From Zea mays (Eukaryota > Streptophyta > Magnoliopsida > Poales > Poaceae), in the NCBI RefSeq assembly GCF_902167145.1, contig NC_050100.1, forward strand, positions 187,853,439 through 187,917,438: a stretch of 64,000 bases of DNA, read 5' to 3'. This document shows positions 33,101 to 43,487 of this stretch, one piece after another. Each line of letters begins with the position of its first letter. Within the stretch, counting starts at the first letter, position 1. Under the pieces are notes generated by a model that did not search any database, was not told where the DNA came from, and worked only from the letters and a program-made list of their open reading frames with translations. The position numbers and the translations under genes are program-made.

Positions 33101-33559
33101 AAAAGGAGAGGCATGCGACGTTACGAGACCCAACTCTAGGCAGACACTCTCAAGTTCATACAAGCTCCCAAGCAATACATCACACAGTGGAGTAGGGTAT
33201 TACGCTCCGGCGGCCCGAACCACTATAAACTCTCGCGTGCTCTCGTGTGTTGATCCACCAGTCTCGTAGCAAGCAAAACGCTTAGGCCCCTCCTCTCTTT
33301 AGGATTTAGGGCGGGTGCAATCCACCACCCGGCCGGGGAGATTTCCTCCCCTACAGATAGGAATGCATCAAATGGTCCTTCTATGTTTTATCACACTTTT
33401 GATGCATCCTATGTGCTTCATTGTAAAAATGATAGAATTGTTGCTACCAATATGGGACCAAAAAGTAAGAAGGGTAAGACTTGCATTTGGGTTCCATAAT
33501 CTTATGTAACTAGCCTGATAGGACCCAACACAAGTTGGGGACCTAAACCCCAAGCCTAA
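30109..33559 (+). pseudogene. gag: Copia gag pseudogene, split by a solo LTR
   Basis: Starts ATGGATCCTAAAGGCAAGG (MDPKGKGK...), the same start as the other Opie-like gags. A lysine-rich N-part is followed by the UBN2-type gag domain. A stop at 30574-30576 splits it. The zinc knuckle reads CFKYGKFGHFIS followed by a stop, with the second Cys changed to Tyr. More stops and shifts follow (31465, 31610, 31702, 31960). The last part is separated by the solo LTR at 32358-33355 and resumes at 33361, ending in the family stop at 33557-33559. Clearly inactive. Confidence 0.85.
32358..33355 (+). mobile_element. Solo LTR inserted in gag, TSD GATAG
   Basis: Begins TGTCGGTACCCTAAATCAGG and ends TTTCCTCCCCTACA. 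GATAG occurs at 32353-32357 and again at 33356-33360. TATA box CTATAAAAGG near 33097-33106. 998 bp with no internal region or primer site. Family not identified; no other copy in this window. Confidence 0.88.
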
Positions 33560-33564
33560 TTTCC

Positions 33565-33919
33565 TTGCAGGTTTATGCATCCGGGGGCTCAAGCTGGATT
33601 ATCGATAGCGGATGCATGAACCATATGATGGGGGAGAAGAAGATGATCACCTCCTACATAAAGAATAAGGATTCCCATGACACAATCATCTTTGGAGATG
33701 GAAACCAAGGCAAGGTAAAGGGACATGTAAAATAGCGATTACTACTAAGCACTCTATTTCTAATGTCTTCACTTGGGTATTCTTTTTGCACGATAAATAT
33801 GAAACCCAAGAAACCCCTAAGTGCTTCTTAAGATGAGCTCAAAATGAGTTTGACCTAAAGGTGAAGAAGATAAGGAGCGACAACAAATCAGAATTCAAGA
33901 CCCTTCAAGCGGAGGAGTA
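33565..33919 (+). pseudogene. pol: Truncated Copia pol with internal deletion
   Basis: Opens with the protease segment ([19 protein letters not shown]) and runs to about 33770 (SISNVF). It then jumps directly to the integrase TWVFFL block, losing roughly 530 bp present in the sister copies, and stops being recognisable after the EEFL-equivalent region at 33919. It carries further stops at 33733 and 33834. Confidence 0.8.
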
Positions 33920-34205
33920 CTGTTCGTACCTCAAAATTGGGGTATCCACTATTGCTGGGTAAAGGCGGACCCTCCGAAACTACCCTTAGTCACCTGCTAA
34001 TGGTGGTCCATCCTAGCCCAATGGCTGGATCCGTCCAGTAAGGCCACTGGCCTCGAGTGAAGACCAACACCTATAATCAGTGCTCTAGAACCCCAGCGGA
34101 GGGGGTCCAAGATTGCCACATGTCTTCAAGACGAGGGCTCTCGACACCTGCACCTCTCGGACGGACCCCCGAAATGTCCCCGACCCTCATGGGGGTCCAC
34201 CCGGG
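33920..34205. repeat. LTR-like fragment, left half
   Basis: Non-coding, GC-rich DNA with repeated GGACCC/GGGTCC phrases. It ends CCGGG at the Opie-like insertion and continues at 43159 on the other side, because CCGGG is duplicated. The element type is unknown. Confidence 0.5.
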
Positions 34206-35468
34206 TGAGAGCACCTAGAGGGGGGGGGGTGAATAGGTGATCCTGTAAAACTTAAACTTATGGCCACACAAACTTGTTAAGTGTTAGCACAATTATTGCC
34301 AAGTGGCTAGAGAGGAGTCTCAACAAAACACAATACCACAAGAGATCAAACACAGAGATGACACAGTGGTTTATCCCGTGGTTCGGCCAAGACCAACGCT
34401 TGCCTACTCCACGTTGTGGCGTCCCTACGGACGAGGGTTGCAATCAACCCCTCTCAAGCGGTCCAAAGACCAACTTGAATACCACGGTGTTTTGCTTGCT
34501 TTTTCTCAATCCCGTTTGCGAGGAATCTCCACAACTTGGAGCCTCTCGCCCTTACAATTGAAGTTCACAAAGAAACACAGAGCAAGGGTGGGAATGAGCA
34601 ACGCACACAAGACTTCAAAAGATCAGAGCAACAACACGCACACAAGCAGCAACAAGAGCTCGCAACACAACTCAAAGAGTTCACAACTCCACAAGAGCTC
34701 TATATGCTATCACAATGAAACGAATGCGCGAGATCGATGTCTTGGTGCTTAGGAATGTTGTAGGAATGCTTGGTGTGCTCCTCCATGCGCCTAGGGGTCC
34801 CTTTTATAGCCCCAAGGCAGCTAGGAGCTATTGAGAACAAATCTGGAAGGCCATCCTTGCCTTCTGTCATCGGGCGCACCAGACAGTCCGGTGCACACCG
34901 GACACTGTCCGGTGCCCGATTTCTTTCCTTAACCGGCGCAGCCGACCGTTGCCGACCTTTGCAGATCTGGCGCACCGGACAGTCCGGTGCACACCGGACA
35001 GTCCGGTGCCTCCTTCCGACCGTTGGCCAGACCACGTGTCGCGCGCAGATTCCGCGGCCGACCGTTGGCTCGGCCGACCGTTGGCTCACCGGACAGTCCG
35101 GTGCACACCGGACAGTCCGGTGAATTTTAGCCGTACGCCATCGGCACTTTCCCGAGAGCGGCCTCTTCGCCCGAGGCAGCCTGGCGCACCGGACACTGTC
35201 CGGTGCACCACCGGACAGTCCGGTGCCCCAGACCGAAACAGCTTGTTGGCTGTACACAGCCAACATTTTCCTTTTCTTCTTCTCTCTGTTTCTAACACTT
35301 AGACAAATATATTAGTACACAAAACCAATGTACTAAGGCTTAGAAACATACCTTTACTTGTGATTTGCACTTTGTTCATCCATGGGCATAGATTCACATT
35401 TAAGCACTTGTGTTGCCACTTAATCACCAAAATACTTAGAAATGGCCCAAAGGCACATTTCCCTTTCA
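34206..35468 (-). repeat. 3' LTR of the complete Opie-like element
   Basis: On the plus strand it reads TGAGAGCACCTAGAGG to AAATTTCCC-type end CCCTTTCA. Length 1263 bp, with ten Gs near 34221 where the other LTR has seven. Eight CACCGGACaGTCCGGTG-type palindromes at 34877-35225, one more than the partner LTR. Confidence 0.92.
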
Positions 35469-35482
35469 ATCTCCCCCTTTTT
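35469..35482 (-). promoter_or_regulatory. Polypurine tract (minus strand)
   Basis: ATCTCCCCCTTTTT on the plus strand, i.e. AAAAAGGGGGAGAT reading with the element, abuts the 3' LTR. Confidence 0.85.
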
Positions 35483-36258
35483 GATGATTTATGCCAACAC
35501 AACATAAAGCAACTAGAACAAGTGCAATATCACTTCAAATAGAACTCAAATCTATTTTGATTCATTTTTGGCATATATGGATCATCCTTTGCCACCACTT
35601 GGTTTGTTTTTGCAAATCAAACTCAAATCTCTATCTCTAAGTCAAACACACATGTTGAAGCATAAAGAGGGTCATTCCAAAAGAGATTGATCAAAGATTT
35701 CAAAAACTCCCCCTTTTTCCCATAATCAATACTTCTCCCCACAAGAAGCCAACTTTTGACGAAAGAGACAATGCAAGAGTTTTGAACAAACCAAAAGCTC
35801 TATTCTACTATTTTCAAAATCTCTCAAGTGGTAGCTGATCCATTTATTGCTTTGGCCTTTATTTTCTCCCCCTTTGGCATCAAGCACCAAAATGGGATCA
35901 ATCTTGGCCCTTTTTAACCCCATTGCCTCATCAAAATCTTCAATTAAGAGCAAATGGCAATAAGAGTTCATGAGATGGACTTGGAATAAGTTACCCTCTC
36001 ATTGGAGTGCAGTGGAAGTCTTTCATGGTCCAAGTCCACCTTTTCCCTTTCAATTCTCCTTCGAGACTAAAACAAGCAAACTCAAGCATATGGTTAGTCT
36101 CAAAGGGTCAAGTTGTAACACATCTCCCCCTAAACATGTGCATCACTTTGCAACAGACTTATGAGGTTCAGGGAGTGTTTGTACAACTTGAGCACCATAA
36201 TAAGCAACAAAATGCAGAATGAACATGATCAAAGGCATAAACACATGTATGCTACAAT
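35483..36258 (-). other. 3' non-coding region of the Opie-like element
   Basis: No ORF with support. Three extra purine tracts (complements of CTCCCCCTTTTTCC near 35707, CTCCCCCTTTGG near 35866 and CTCCCCCTAAAC near 36125) resemble the polypurine tract. The region matches 56574-57345 of the third copy. Confidence 0.7.
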
Positions 36259-39200
36259 TCAATCCAAGTTCCGCGAATCTAAGACATTTAGCTCACTACG
36301 CAGCCTGCAAAAGGTCTTCTCATCTAGAGGCTTGGTAAAGATATCGGCTAGCTGGTTCTCGGTGCTAACATGAAACACTTCGATATCCCCCTTTTGCTGG
36401 TGGTCTCTCAAAAAGTGATGCCGGATGTCAATGTGCTTTGTGCGGCTATGTTCAACAGGATTTTCCGCCATGCGGATAGCACTCTCATTGTCACATAGGA
36501 GTGGAACTTTGCTCAGATTGTAGCCAAAGTCCCTAAGGGTTTGCCTCATCCAAAGTAGTTGCGCGCAACACTGTCCTGCGGCAATGTACTCGGCCTCAGC
36601 GGTGGATAGGGCAACGGAGGTTTGTTTCTTAGAGTTCCACGACACCAGGGACCTTCCTAAGAATTGGCACGTCCCCGATGTACTCTTCCTATCGACCTTA
36701 CATCCAGCATAGTTGGAGTCTGAATAGCCAATCAAGTCAAAGGTAGACCCCTTTGGATACCAGAGCCCGAAGCAAGGCGTAGCAACTAAATATCTAAGGA
36801 TTCGCTTCACCGCCACTAAGTGACACTCCTTAGGATCGGATTGAAATCTAGCACACATGCATACGCTAAGCATAATTCCGGTCTACTAGCACATAGATAA
36901 AGCAAAGAACTTATCATGGACCGGTATGCTTTTTGATCAACGGACTTACCTCCTTTGTTGAGGTCAGTGTGTCTGTCGGTTCCCATCGGAGTCTTTGCGG
37001 GCTTGGCGTCCTTCATCCCAAACCGCTTCAGCAGATCTTGCGTGTACTTCGTTTGAGAGATGAAGGTGCCGTCCTTGAGTTGCTTCACTTGGAACCCAAG
37101 GAAGTAGTTCAACTCGCCCATCATCGACATTTCTAATTTCTGCGTTATCACCCTGCTAAACTCTTCACAAGACTTTTGGTTAGTAGAACCAAATATTATG
37201 TCATCGACATAAATTTGGCACACAAACAAATCACCATCACATGTCTTTGTAAAAAGAGTTGGATCGGCTTTCCCAACCTTGAAAGCATTAACAATTAGAA
37301 AGTCTCTAAGGCATTCATACCATGCTCTTGGGGCTTGCTTAAGTCCATAGAGCGCCTTAGAGAGCTTACACACATGGTCGGGGTACCGTTCATCCTCGAA
37401 GCCAGGGGGTTGCTCCACGTACACCTCCTCCTTTATTGGCCCGTTGAGGAAAGCGCTCTTCAAATCCATTTGGAACAACCTGAAAGAATGGTGAGCGGCA
37501 TATGCTAGCAAAATACGAATGGACTCTAGCCTAGCCACAGGAGCAAAAGTCTCCTCAAAGTCCAAACCTGCGACTTGGGCATAACCTTTTGCCACAAGTC
37601 GAGCATTGTTCCTTGTCACCACTCCGTGCTCGTCTTGTTTGTTGCGGAACACCCACTTGGTTCCCACAACATTTTGCTTGGGACGAGGCACCAGTGTCCA
37701 AACTTCATTGCGCTTGAAGTTATTGAGCTCCTCTTGCATGGCCAACACCCAGTCCGGATCTAGCAAGGCCTCTTCTACCCTGAAAGGCTCAATAGAAGAG
37801 ACAAAGGAGTAATGTTCACAAAAATTAATTAATCGAGACCGAGTAGTTACTCCCTTGCTAATGTCACCCAGAATTTGGTCGACGGGATGATCCCTTTGAA
37901 TCATCGCTCGAACTTGGGTTGGAGGTGCCGGTTGCGCTTCTTCCTCCATCACGTGATCGTCTTGTGCTCCCCCTAGATCACATGCCTCCTGTTGATGAAC
38001 CTGTTCATCGTCTTGAGCTGGGGGATGTACCATAGTTGAGGAAGAAGGTTGATCTCGTTCAACTTGTTCCTGTGGCCGAACTTCTCCAATCGCCATGGTT
38101 CGTATAGCGGCCGTCGGAACCTCTTCTTCATCTACATCATCACAATCAACAACTTGCTCTCTTGGAGAGCCATTAGTCTCATCAAATACAACGTCGCTAG
38201 AGACTTCAACCAAACCCGATGATTTGTTGAAGACTCTATACGCCTTTGTATTTGAGTCATAACCTAACAAAAACCCTTCTACTGCTTTGGGAGCAAACTT
38301 AGAATTTCTACCTTTCTTCACTAGAATGTAGCACTTGCTCCCAAATACACGAAAGTAAGATACATTGGGTTTGTTACCGGTTAGCAGCTCATACGACGTC
38401 TTCTTGAGGAGGCGATGAAGGTAGACCCTGTTGATGGCGTGGCAAGCCGTGTTCACGGCTTCCGTCCAAAAGCACTCGGGAGTCTTGAACTCTCCTAGCA
38501 TCGTCCTCGCCATATCGATGAGCGTCCTGTTCTTCCTCTCTACCACACCATTTTGCTGTGGTGTGTAGGGAGCAGAGAACTCGTGCTTGATCCCTTCCTC
38601 TTCAAGGAACTCCTCCACTTGAAGGTTCTTGAACTCGGACCCGTTGTCGCTCCTTATCTTCTTCACTTTGAGCTCAAACTCATTTTGAGCTCTCCTGAGG
38701 AAGCGCTTGAGGGTCCCTTGGGTTTCAGACTTATCCTGCAAAAAGAACACCCAAGTGAAGCGGGAAAAGTCATCAACAATAACTAAACCATACTTACTTC
38801 CCCCTATGCTTAGATAGGCGACGGGTCCGAAGAGATCCATATGTAGCAGCTCCAGGGGTCTTGATGTGGTCATCACATTCTTGCTGTGATGCGCTCCTCC
38901 CACCTGTTTACCTGCCTGACAAGCTGCACAAGGTCTATCTTTTTCGAATTGAACGTTAGTCAAACCTATCACGTGTTCTCCCTTTAGAAGCTTGTGAAGG
39001 TTCTTCATCCCCACATGAGCTAAGCGGCGATGCCACAGCCAGCCCATGCTAGTCTTAGCTATTAAGCATGCATCTAGACCGGCCTCTTCTTTTGCAAAAT
39101 CAACTAAATAAAGTTTGCCGTCTAGTACACCCTTAAAAGCTAGTGAACCATCACTTCTTCTAAAGACAGACACATCTACATTTGTAAATAGACAGTTATA

Positions 39201-39464
39201 TCCCATATTGCATAATTGACTAACAGATAGTAAATTATACCCCAGAGACTCAACTAAAAACACATTAGAAATTGAGTGCTCATTTGAGATTGCAATTTTA
39301 CCTAACCCTTTTACCTTGCCTTGATTCCCATCACCGAATATAATTGAATCTTGGGAATCCTTATTCTTGACGTAGGAGGTGAACATCTTCTTCTCCCCCG
39401 TCATATGGTTTGTGCATCCGCTGTCGATAATCCAGCTTGAACCCCCGGATGCATAAACCTGCAA
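36259..39464 (-). pseudogene. pol: Opie-like pol, one frameshift from intact
   Basis: The first part (39464 to 36819) encodes 882 residues. Protease DSG is at about residues 14-16. The gag-pre-integrase HHCC region starts near residue 145. Integrase motifs are [15 protein letters not shown] and VERKNRT. RT has [11 protein letters not shown] and YVDD near residue 750. The frame breaks at about 36870, where a base is missing in the CCGGaTATTATG block found in the other copies, and RNase H continues in another frame (36873 to 36259, GYSDSNYAGC, STAEAEY). The first codon counted is TTG at 39464; no ATG is available at the start. Processed from a Gag-Pol polyprotein in active relatives. Confidence 0.88.
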
Positions 39465-39471
39465 GGCAAAT

Positions 39472-41867
39472 TTAGGCTTGGGTTTTAGGTACCCAACTCA
39501 TGTTGGGTCCTACAAGGTTAGTGCAAATATTCTTAGGGACCCAAATGCAAGTTTTGTCACCCTTGCATCTTGCCCCTAACTTCCTAGCAACTATTTTCCT
39601 ATCCTTTCTACAAATAGCAAAGGAAGCATTCAAAGCATGATATATTGTAGAAGGTTCATTTACTACTTTCCTAGGAGCATGAATAATATTCTTTCTAGGC
39701 ATATGACGAATAGCATTTTTCCTAGACATATTTCTACCATGCATATAGGAAGAACTAGAAGCAAACATGGCATGAGAGTCAAAATCATCATAAGCATTAT
39801 AACTCCTATAAGCATTTCTAGTTTGTCTCCTATCATGATACAAAAAGGCATGGTTCTTTTTAGCACTAGTAGCCATAGGGGCCTTCCCTTTCTCCTTAGC
39901 GGGGATGGGAGCCTTATGGCTCGTTAAGTTCTTGGCTTCCCTCTTGAAGCCAAGTCCATCCTTAATTGAGGGGTGTCTACCGATCGTGTAGGCATCCCTT
40001 GCAAATTTTAGTTTATCAAATTCATTCTTGCTAGTCTTAAGTTGGGCATTAAGACTAGCCAATTCATCATTAAGCTTGGAGATTGAAACTAGGTGTTCAC
40101 TACAAGCATCAATGTCAAAATCTTTACACCTAGTACAAATTACAACATGTTCTACACAAGAATTGGATTTATTTGCTACTTCTAATTTAGCATTTAAATC
40201 ATTGTTAACACTCTTTAAAGTAGCAATGGTTTCATGACAAGAAGATAGTTCACTAGAAAGCACTTCATTTCTTTTAACTTCTAAAGCATAAGATTTTTGT
40301 GCCTCTACAAATTTGTCATGCTCTTCATACAAAAGGTCCTCTTGTTTTTCTAAGAGTCTATCTTTTCATTCAAGGCATCAATCAATTCATTAATTTTATC
40401 TACTTTAGTTCTATCCAATCCCTTGAACAAACTAGAGTAATCTATTTCATCATCACTAGACTCATCATCACTGGAAGAATCATAAGTGACATTGTTTTGA
40501 TTACATACCTTCTTCTCCCTTGCCATAAGGCATGTGTGACGCTCGTTGGGAAAGAGGGATGACTTGTTGAAGGCAGTGGCGGCGAGTCCTTCATTGTCGG
40601 AGTCGGAGGAGGAGCAATCCGAATCCCACTCCTTTCCGATATGTGCCTCGCCCTTGGTCTTCTTGTAATGCTTCTTCTTTTCCCTCTTGCTCCCGTGTTC
40701 CTGGTCACTATCATTGTCGGGACAGTTAGCAATAAAATGACCAAGCTTACCGCATTTGAAGCATGATCGCTTTCCCTTGGTCTTAGTCTTGCTTGGCTGT
40801 CCCTTGCGACCCTTTAGTGTCGTCTTGAATCTTTTGATGATGAGGGCCATCTCTTCATCATTAAGACCGGCCGCCTCAATTTGCGCCACCTTGCTGGGTA
40901 GCACCTCCTTGCTCCTTGTTGCCTTGAGAGCAATGGGTTGAGGCTCATGGATTGGGCCATTCAACGCGTCGTCCACGTACCTCGCCTCCTTGATCATCAT
41001 TCGCCCGCTTACAAATTTTCCAAGAATTTCTTCGGGCGACATCTTGATGTACCTAGGATTTTCACGAATATTGTTCACCAAGTGAGGATCAAGAACGGTA
41101 AATGACCTTAGCATTAGGCGGACGACGTCGTGATCCGTCCATCGCGTGCTTCCGTAGCTCCTTATTTTGTTGATAAGGATCTTGAGCCGGTTGTATGTTT
41201 GTGTCGGCTCCTCGCCCCTTATCATCGCGAATCGTCCGAGCTCGCCCTCCACCAACTCCATCTTGGTGAGTAAGGTGACATCATTCCCCTCATGAGAGAT
41301 CTTGAGGGTGTCCCAAATCTGCTTGGCATTGTCCAAGCCGCTCACCTTGTGATACTCGTCCCTGCACAAAGAGGCTAGCAACACAGTAGTAGCTTGTGCA
41401 TTTTTATGGATCTGTTCATTAATAAACGAAGGGCTATCCGAGCTATCAAATTTCATTCCACTTTCCACAATCTCCCAAATGCTTGGATGGAGAGAAAATA
41501 GGTGAGTACGCATTTTGTGACTCCAAAATCCGTAGTCCTCTCCATCAAAGTGAGGAGGCTTGCCAAGTGGAATGGGGAGCAAATGAGCATTTGAGCTATG
41601 CGGAATGCGCGAATAATCAAAAGAAAAGTTTGAGTTAACCGTCTTTTGTTTGTCATAGTCGTTGTCGTCGTTGTCCTTTTGGGAAGAGGAAGATTCGTCG
41701 CTGTCGTCGTAGTAGACGATCTCCTTGATGCGCCTTGTCTTCTTCTTCTTCCCTTCCTTCCGTCTATGGCCCGAGCCGGAGTCGGTAGGCTTGTCATCTT
41801 TGGGCTCGTTGACGAAGGACTCCTTCTCCTTCTCGTTGATCACGATTCCCTTCCCCTTAGGATCCAT
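39472..41867 (-). pseudogene. gag: Opie-like gag with one frameshift
   Basis: ATG at 41867 opens a gag of 505 codons (41867-40350), then a second frame (40332-39472, 286 codons). Comparison with the copy at 51470-53581 shows one G missing in GAAAAGGATAGAC near 40363. Features in order are a charged N-part (MDPKGKGIVINEKEK), the UBN2-type gag domain, a CX2CX4HX4C zinc knuckle (CFKCGKLGHFIANC), an acidic Ser/Asp stretch, a coiled-coil-like segment and a His/Arg-rich tail. Gag forms the virus-like particle and binds RNA. It ends at a family-wide stop seven bases before the first pol codon. Confidence 0.88.
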
Positions 41868-41901
41868 CTCTTCGGGCGGTTAGTCCATTTCTTGAAGAGA
41901 A

Positions 41902-41917
41902 CGGCTCCGATACCAAT
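41902..41917 (-). promoter_or_regulatory. Primer binding site (minus strand)
   Basis: Reads TTGGTATCGGAGCCG with the element, directly after the 5' LTR. One base differs from the TCAGAGCC form at 30062. Confidence 0.85.
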
Positions 41918-43158
41918 TGAGAGCACCTAGAGGGGGGGTGAATAGGTGATCCTGTAAAACTTAAACTTATGGCCACACAAACTTGTTAAGTGTTAGCACA
42001 ATTATTGCCAAGTGGCTAGAGAGGAGTCTCAACAAAACACAATACCACAAGAGATCAAACACAGAGATGACACAGTGGTTTATCCCGTGGTTCGGCCAAG
42101 ACCAACGCTTGCCTACTCCACGTTGTGGCGTCCCTACGGACGAGGGTTGCAATCAACCCCTCTCAAGCGGTCCAAAGACCAACTTGAATACCACGGTGTT
42201 TTGCTTGCTTTTTCTCAATCCCGTTTGCGAGGAATCTCCACAACTTGGAGCCTCTCGCCCTTACAATTGAAGTTCACAAAGAAACACAGAGCAAGGGTGG
42301 GAATGAGCAACGCACACAAGACTTCAAAAGATCAGAGCAACAACACGCACACAAGCAGCAACAAGAGCTCGCAACACAACTCAAAGAGTTCACAACTCCA
42401 CAAGGGCTCTATATGCTATCACAATGAAACGAATGCGCGAGATCGATGTCTTGGTGCTTAGGAATGTTGTAGGAATGCTTGGTGTGCTCCTCCATGCGCC
42501 TAGGGGTCCCTTTTATAGCCCCAAGGCAGCTAGGAGCTGTTGAGAACAAATCTGGAAGGCCATCCTTGCCTTCTGTCGTCGGGCGCACCGGACAGTCCGG
42601 TGCACACCGGACACTGTCCGGTGCCCGATTTCTTTCCTTAACCGGCACAGCCGACCGTTGCCGACCTTTGCAGATCTGGCGCACCGGACAGTCCGGTGCC
42701 TCCTTCCGACCGTTGGCCAGACCACGTGTCGCGCGCAGATTCCGCGGCCGAGCGTTGGCTCGGCCGACCGTTGGCTCACCGGACAGTCCGGTGCACACCG
42801 GACAGTCCGGTGAATTTTAGCCGTACGCCATCGGCACTTTCCCGAGAGCGGCCTCTTCGCCCGAGGCAGCCTGGCGCACCGGACACTGTCCGGTGCACCA
42901 CCGGACAGTCCGGTGCCCCAGACCGAAACAGCTTGTTGGCTGTACACAGCCAACATTTTCCTTTTCTTCTTCTCTCTGTTTCTAACACTTAGACAAATAT
43001 ATTAGTATACAAAACCAATGTACTAAGGCTTAGAAACATACATTTACTTGTGATTTGCACTTTGTTCATCCATGGGCATAGATTCACATTTAAGCACTTG
43101 TGTTGCCACTTAATCACCAAAATACTTAGAAATGGCCCAAAGGCACATTTCCCTTTCA
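41918..43158 (-). repeat. 5' LTR of the complete Opie-like element
   Basis: 1241 bp, TGAGAGCACC to CCCTTTCA on the plus strand. TATA box CTATAAAAGGG on the minus strand at about 42508-42518. Seven palindrome units at 42586-42915. Confidence 0.92.
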
Positions 43159-43487
43159 CCGGGCCTCTGGACTAACGGGGTCCAATGCTGCCATGTGCTG
43201 GCCAACACCGGAGGAGACAAAACCTCGCCCGGACACCATCTAGATCCCTATCCATGGGCGGTTCAGAGTTCTCATGGGGAAGGGTGGTCCCAGTCACTAC
43301 TCCCCACACAAGGCGAGGCCCAGAGCTACCACGTGTTCTAGAACACGTGACGTAAGACATTGGGGGAAAGCCTAATATCAGCCTCTAAGTGTAAAGCACC
43401 TCTGTATTAACTGCGGACGAGACATATACCTGATCGTCCCAGTGGCAACCGCTGCGTCCGCAATACACATGCTGCACAGTAACTCGT
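43159..43487. repeat. LTR-like fragment, right half
   Basis: Continuation of 33920-34205 beyond the Opie-like insertion. It ends at 43487 where the Gypsy LTR begins with TGTAACATCCC. No gene. Confidence 0.5.

Larger units (their letters stand above)
28635..33919 (+). mobile_element. Opie-related Copia element, 5' part
   Basis: 5' LTR, primer site, gag with several lesions, then a short pol piece. A solo LTR was inserted at 32358-33355. The pol region jumps at about 33771 from the protease to integrase sequence, an internal deletion, and homology ends near 33919. No 3' LTR follows. Confidence 0.85.
34206..43158 (-). mobile_element. Complete Opie-like Copia element, TSD CCGGG
   Basis: Two LTRs, primer site, gag, pol and polypurine tract are all present, reading right to left. 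CCGGG at 34201-34205 and 43159-43163 is the target duplication. Length 8953 bp. I count about eight substitutions between the LTRs by eye, plus a 19-bp and a 3-bp length difference, which suggests insertion within the last few hundred thousand years. The coding region carries one frameshift in gag and one in RNase H, so the copy is nearly but not fully intact. Confidence 0.93.
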
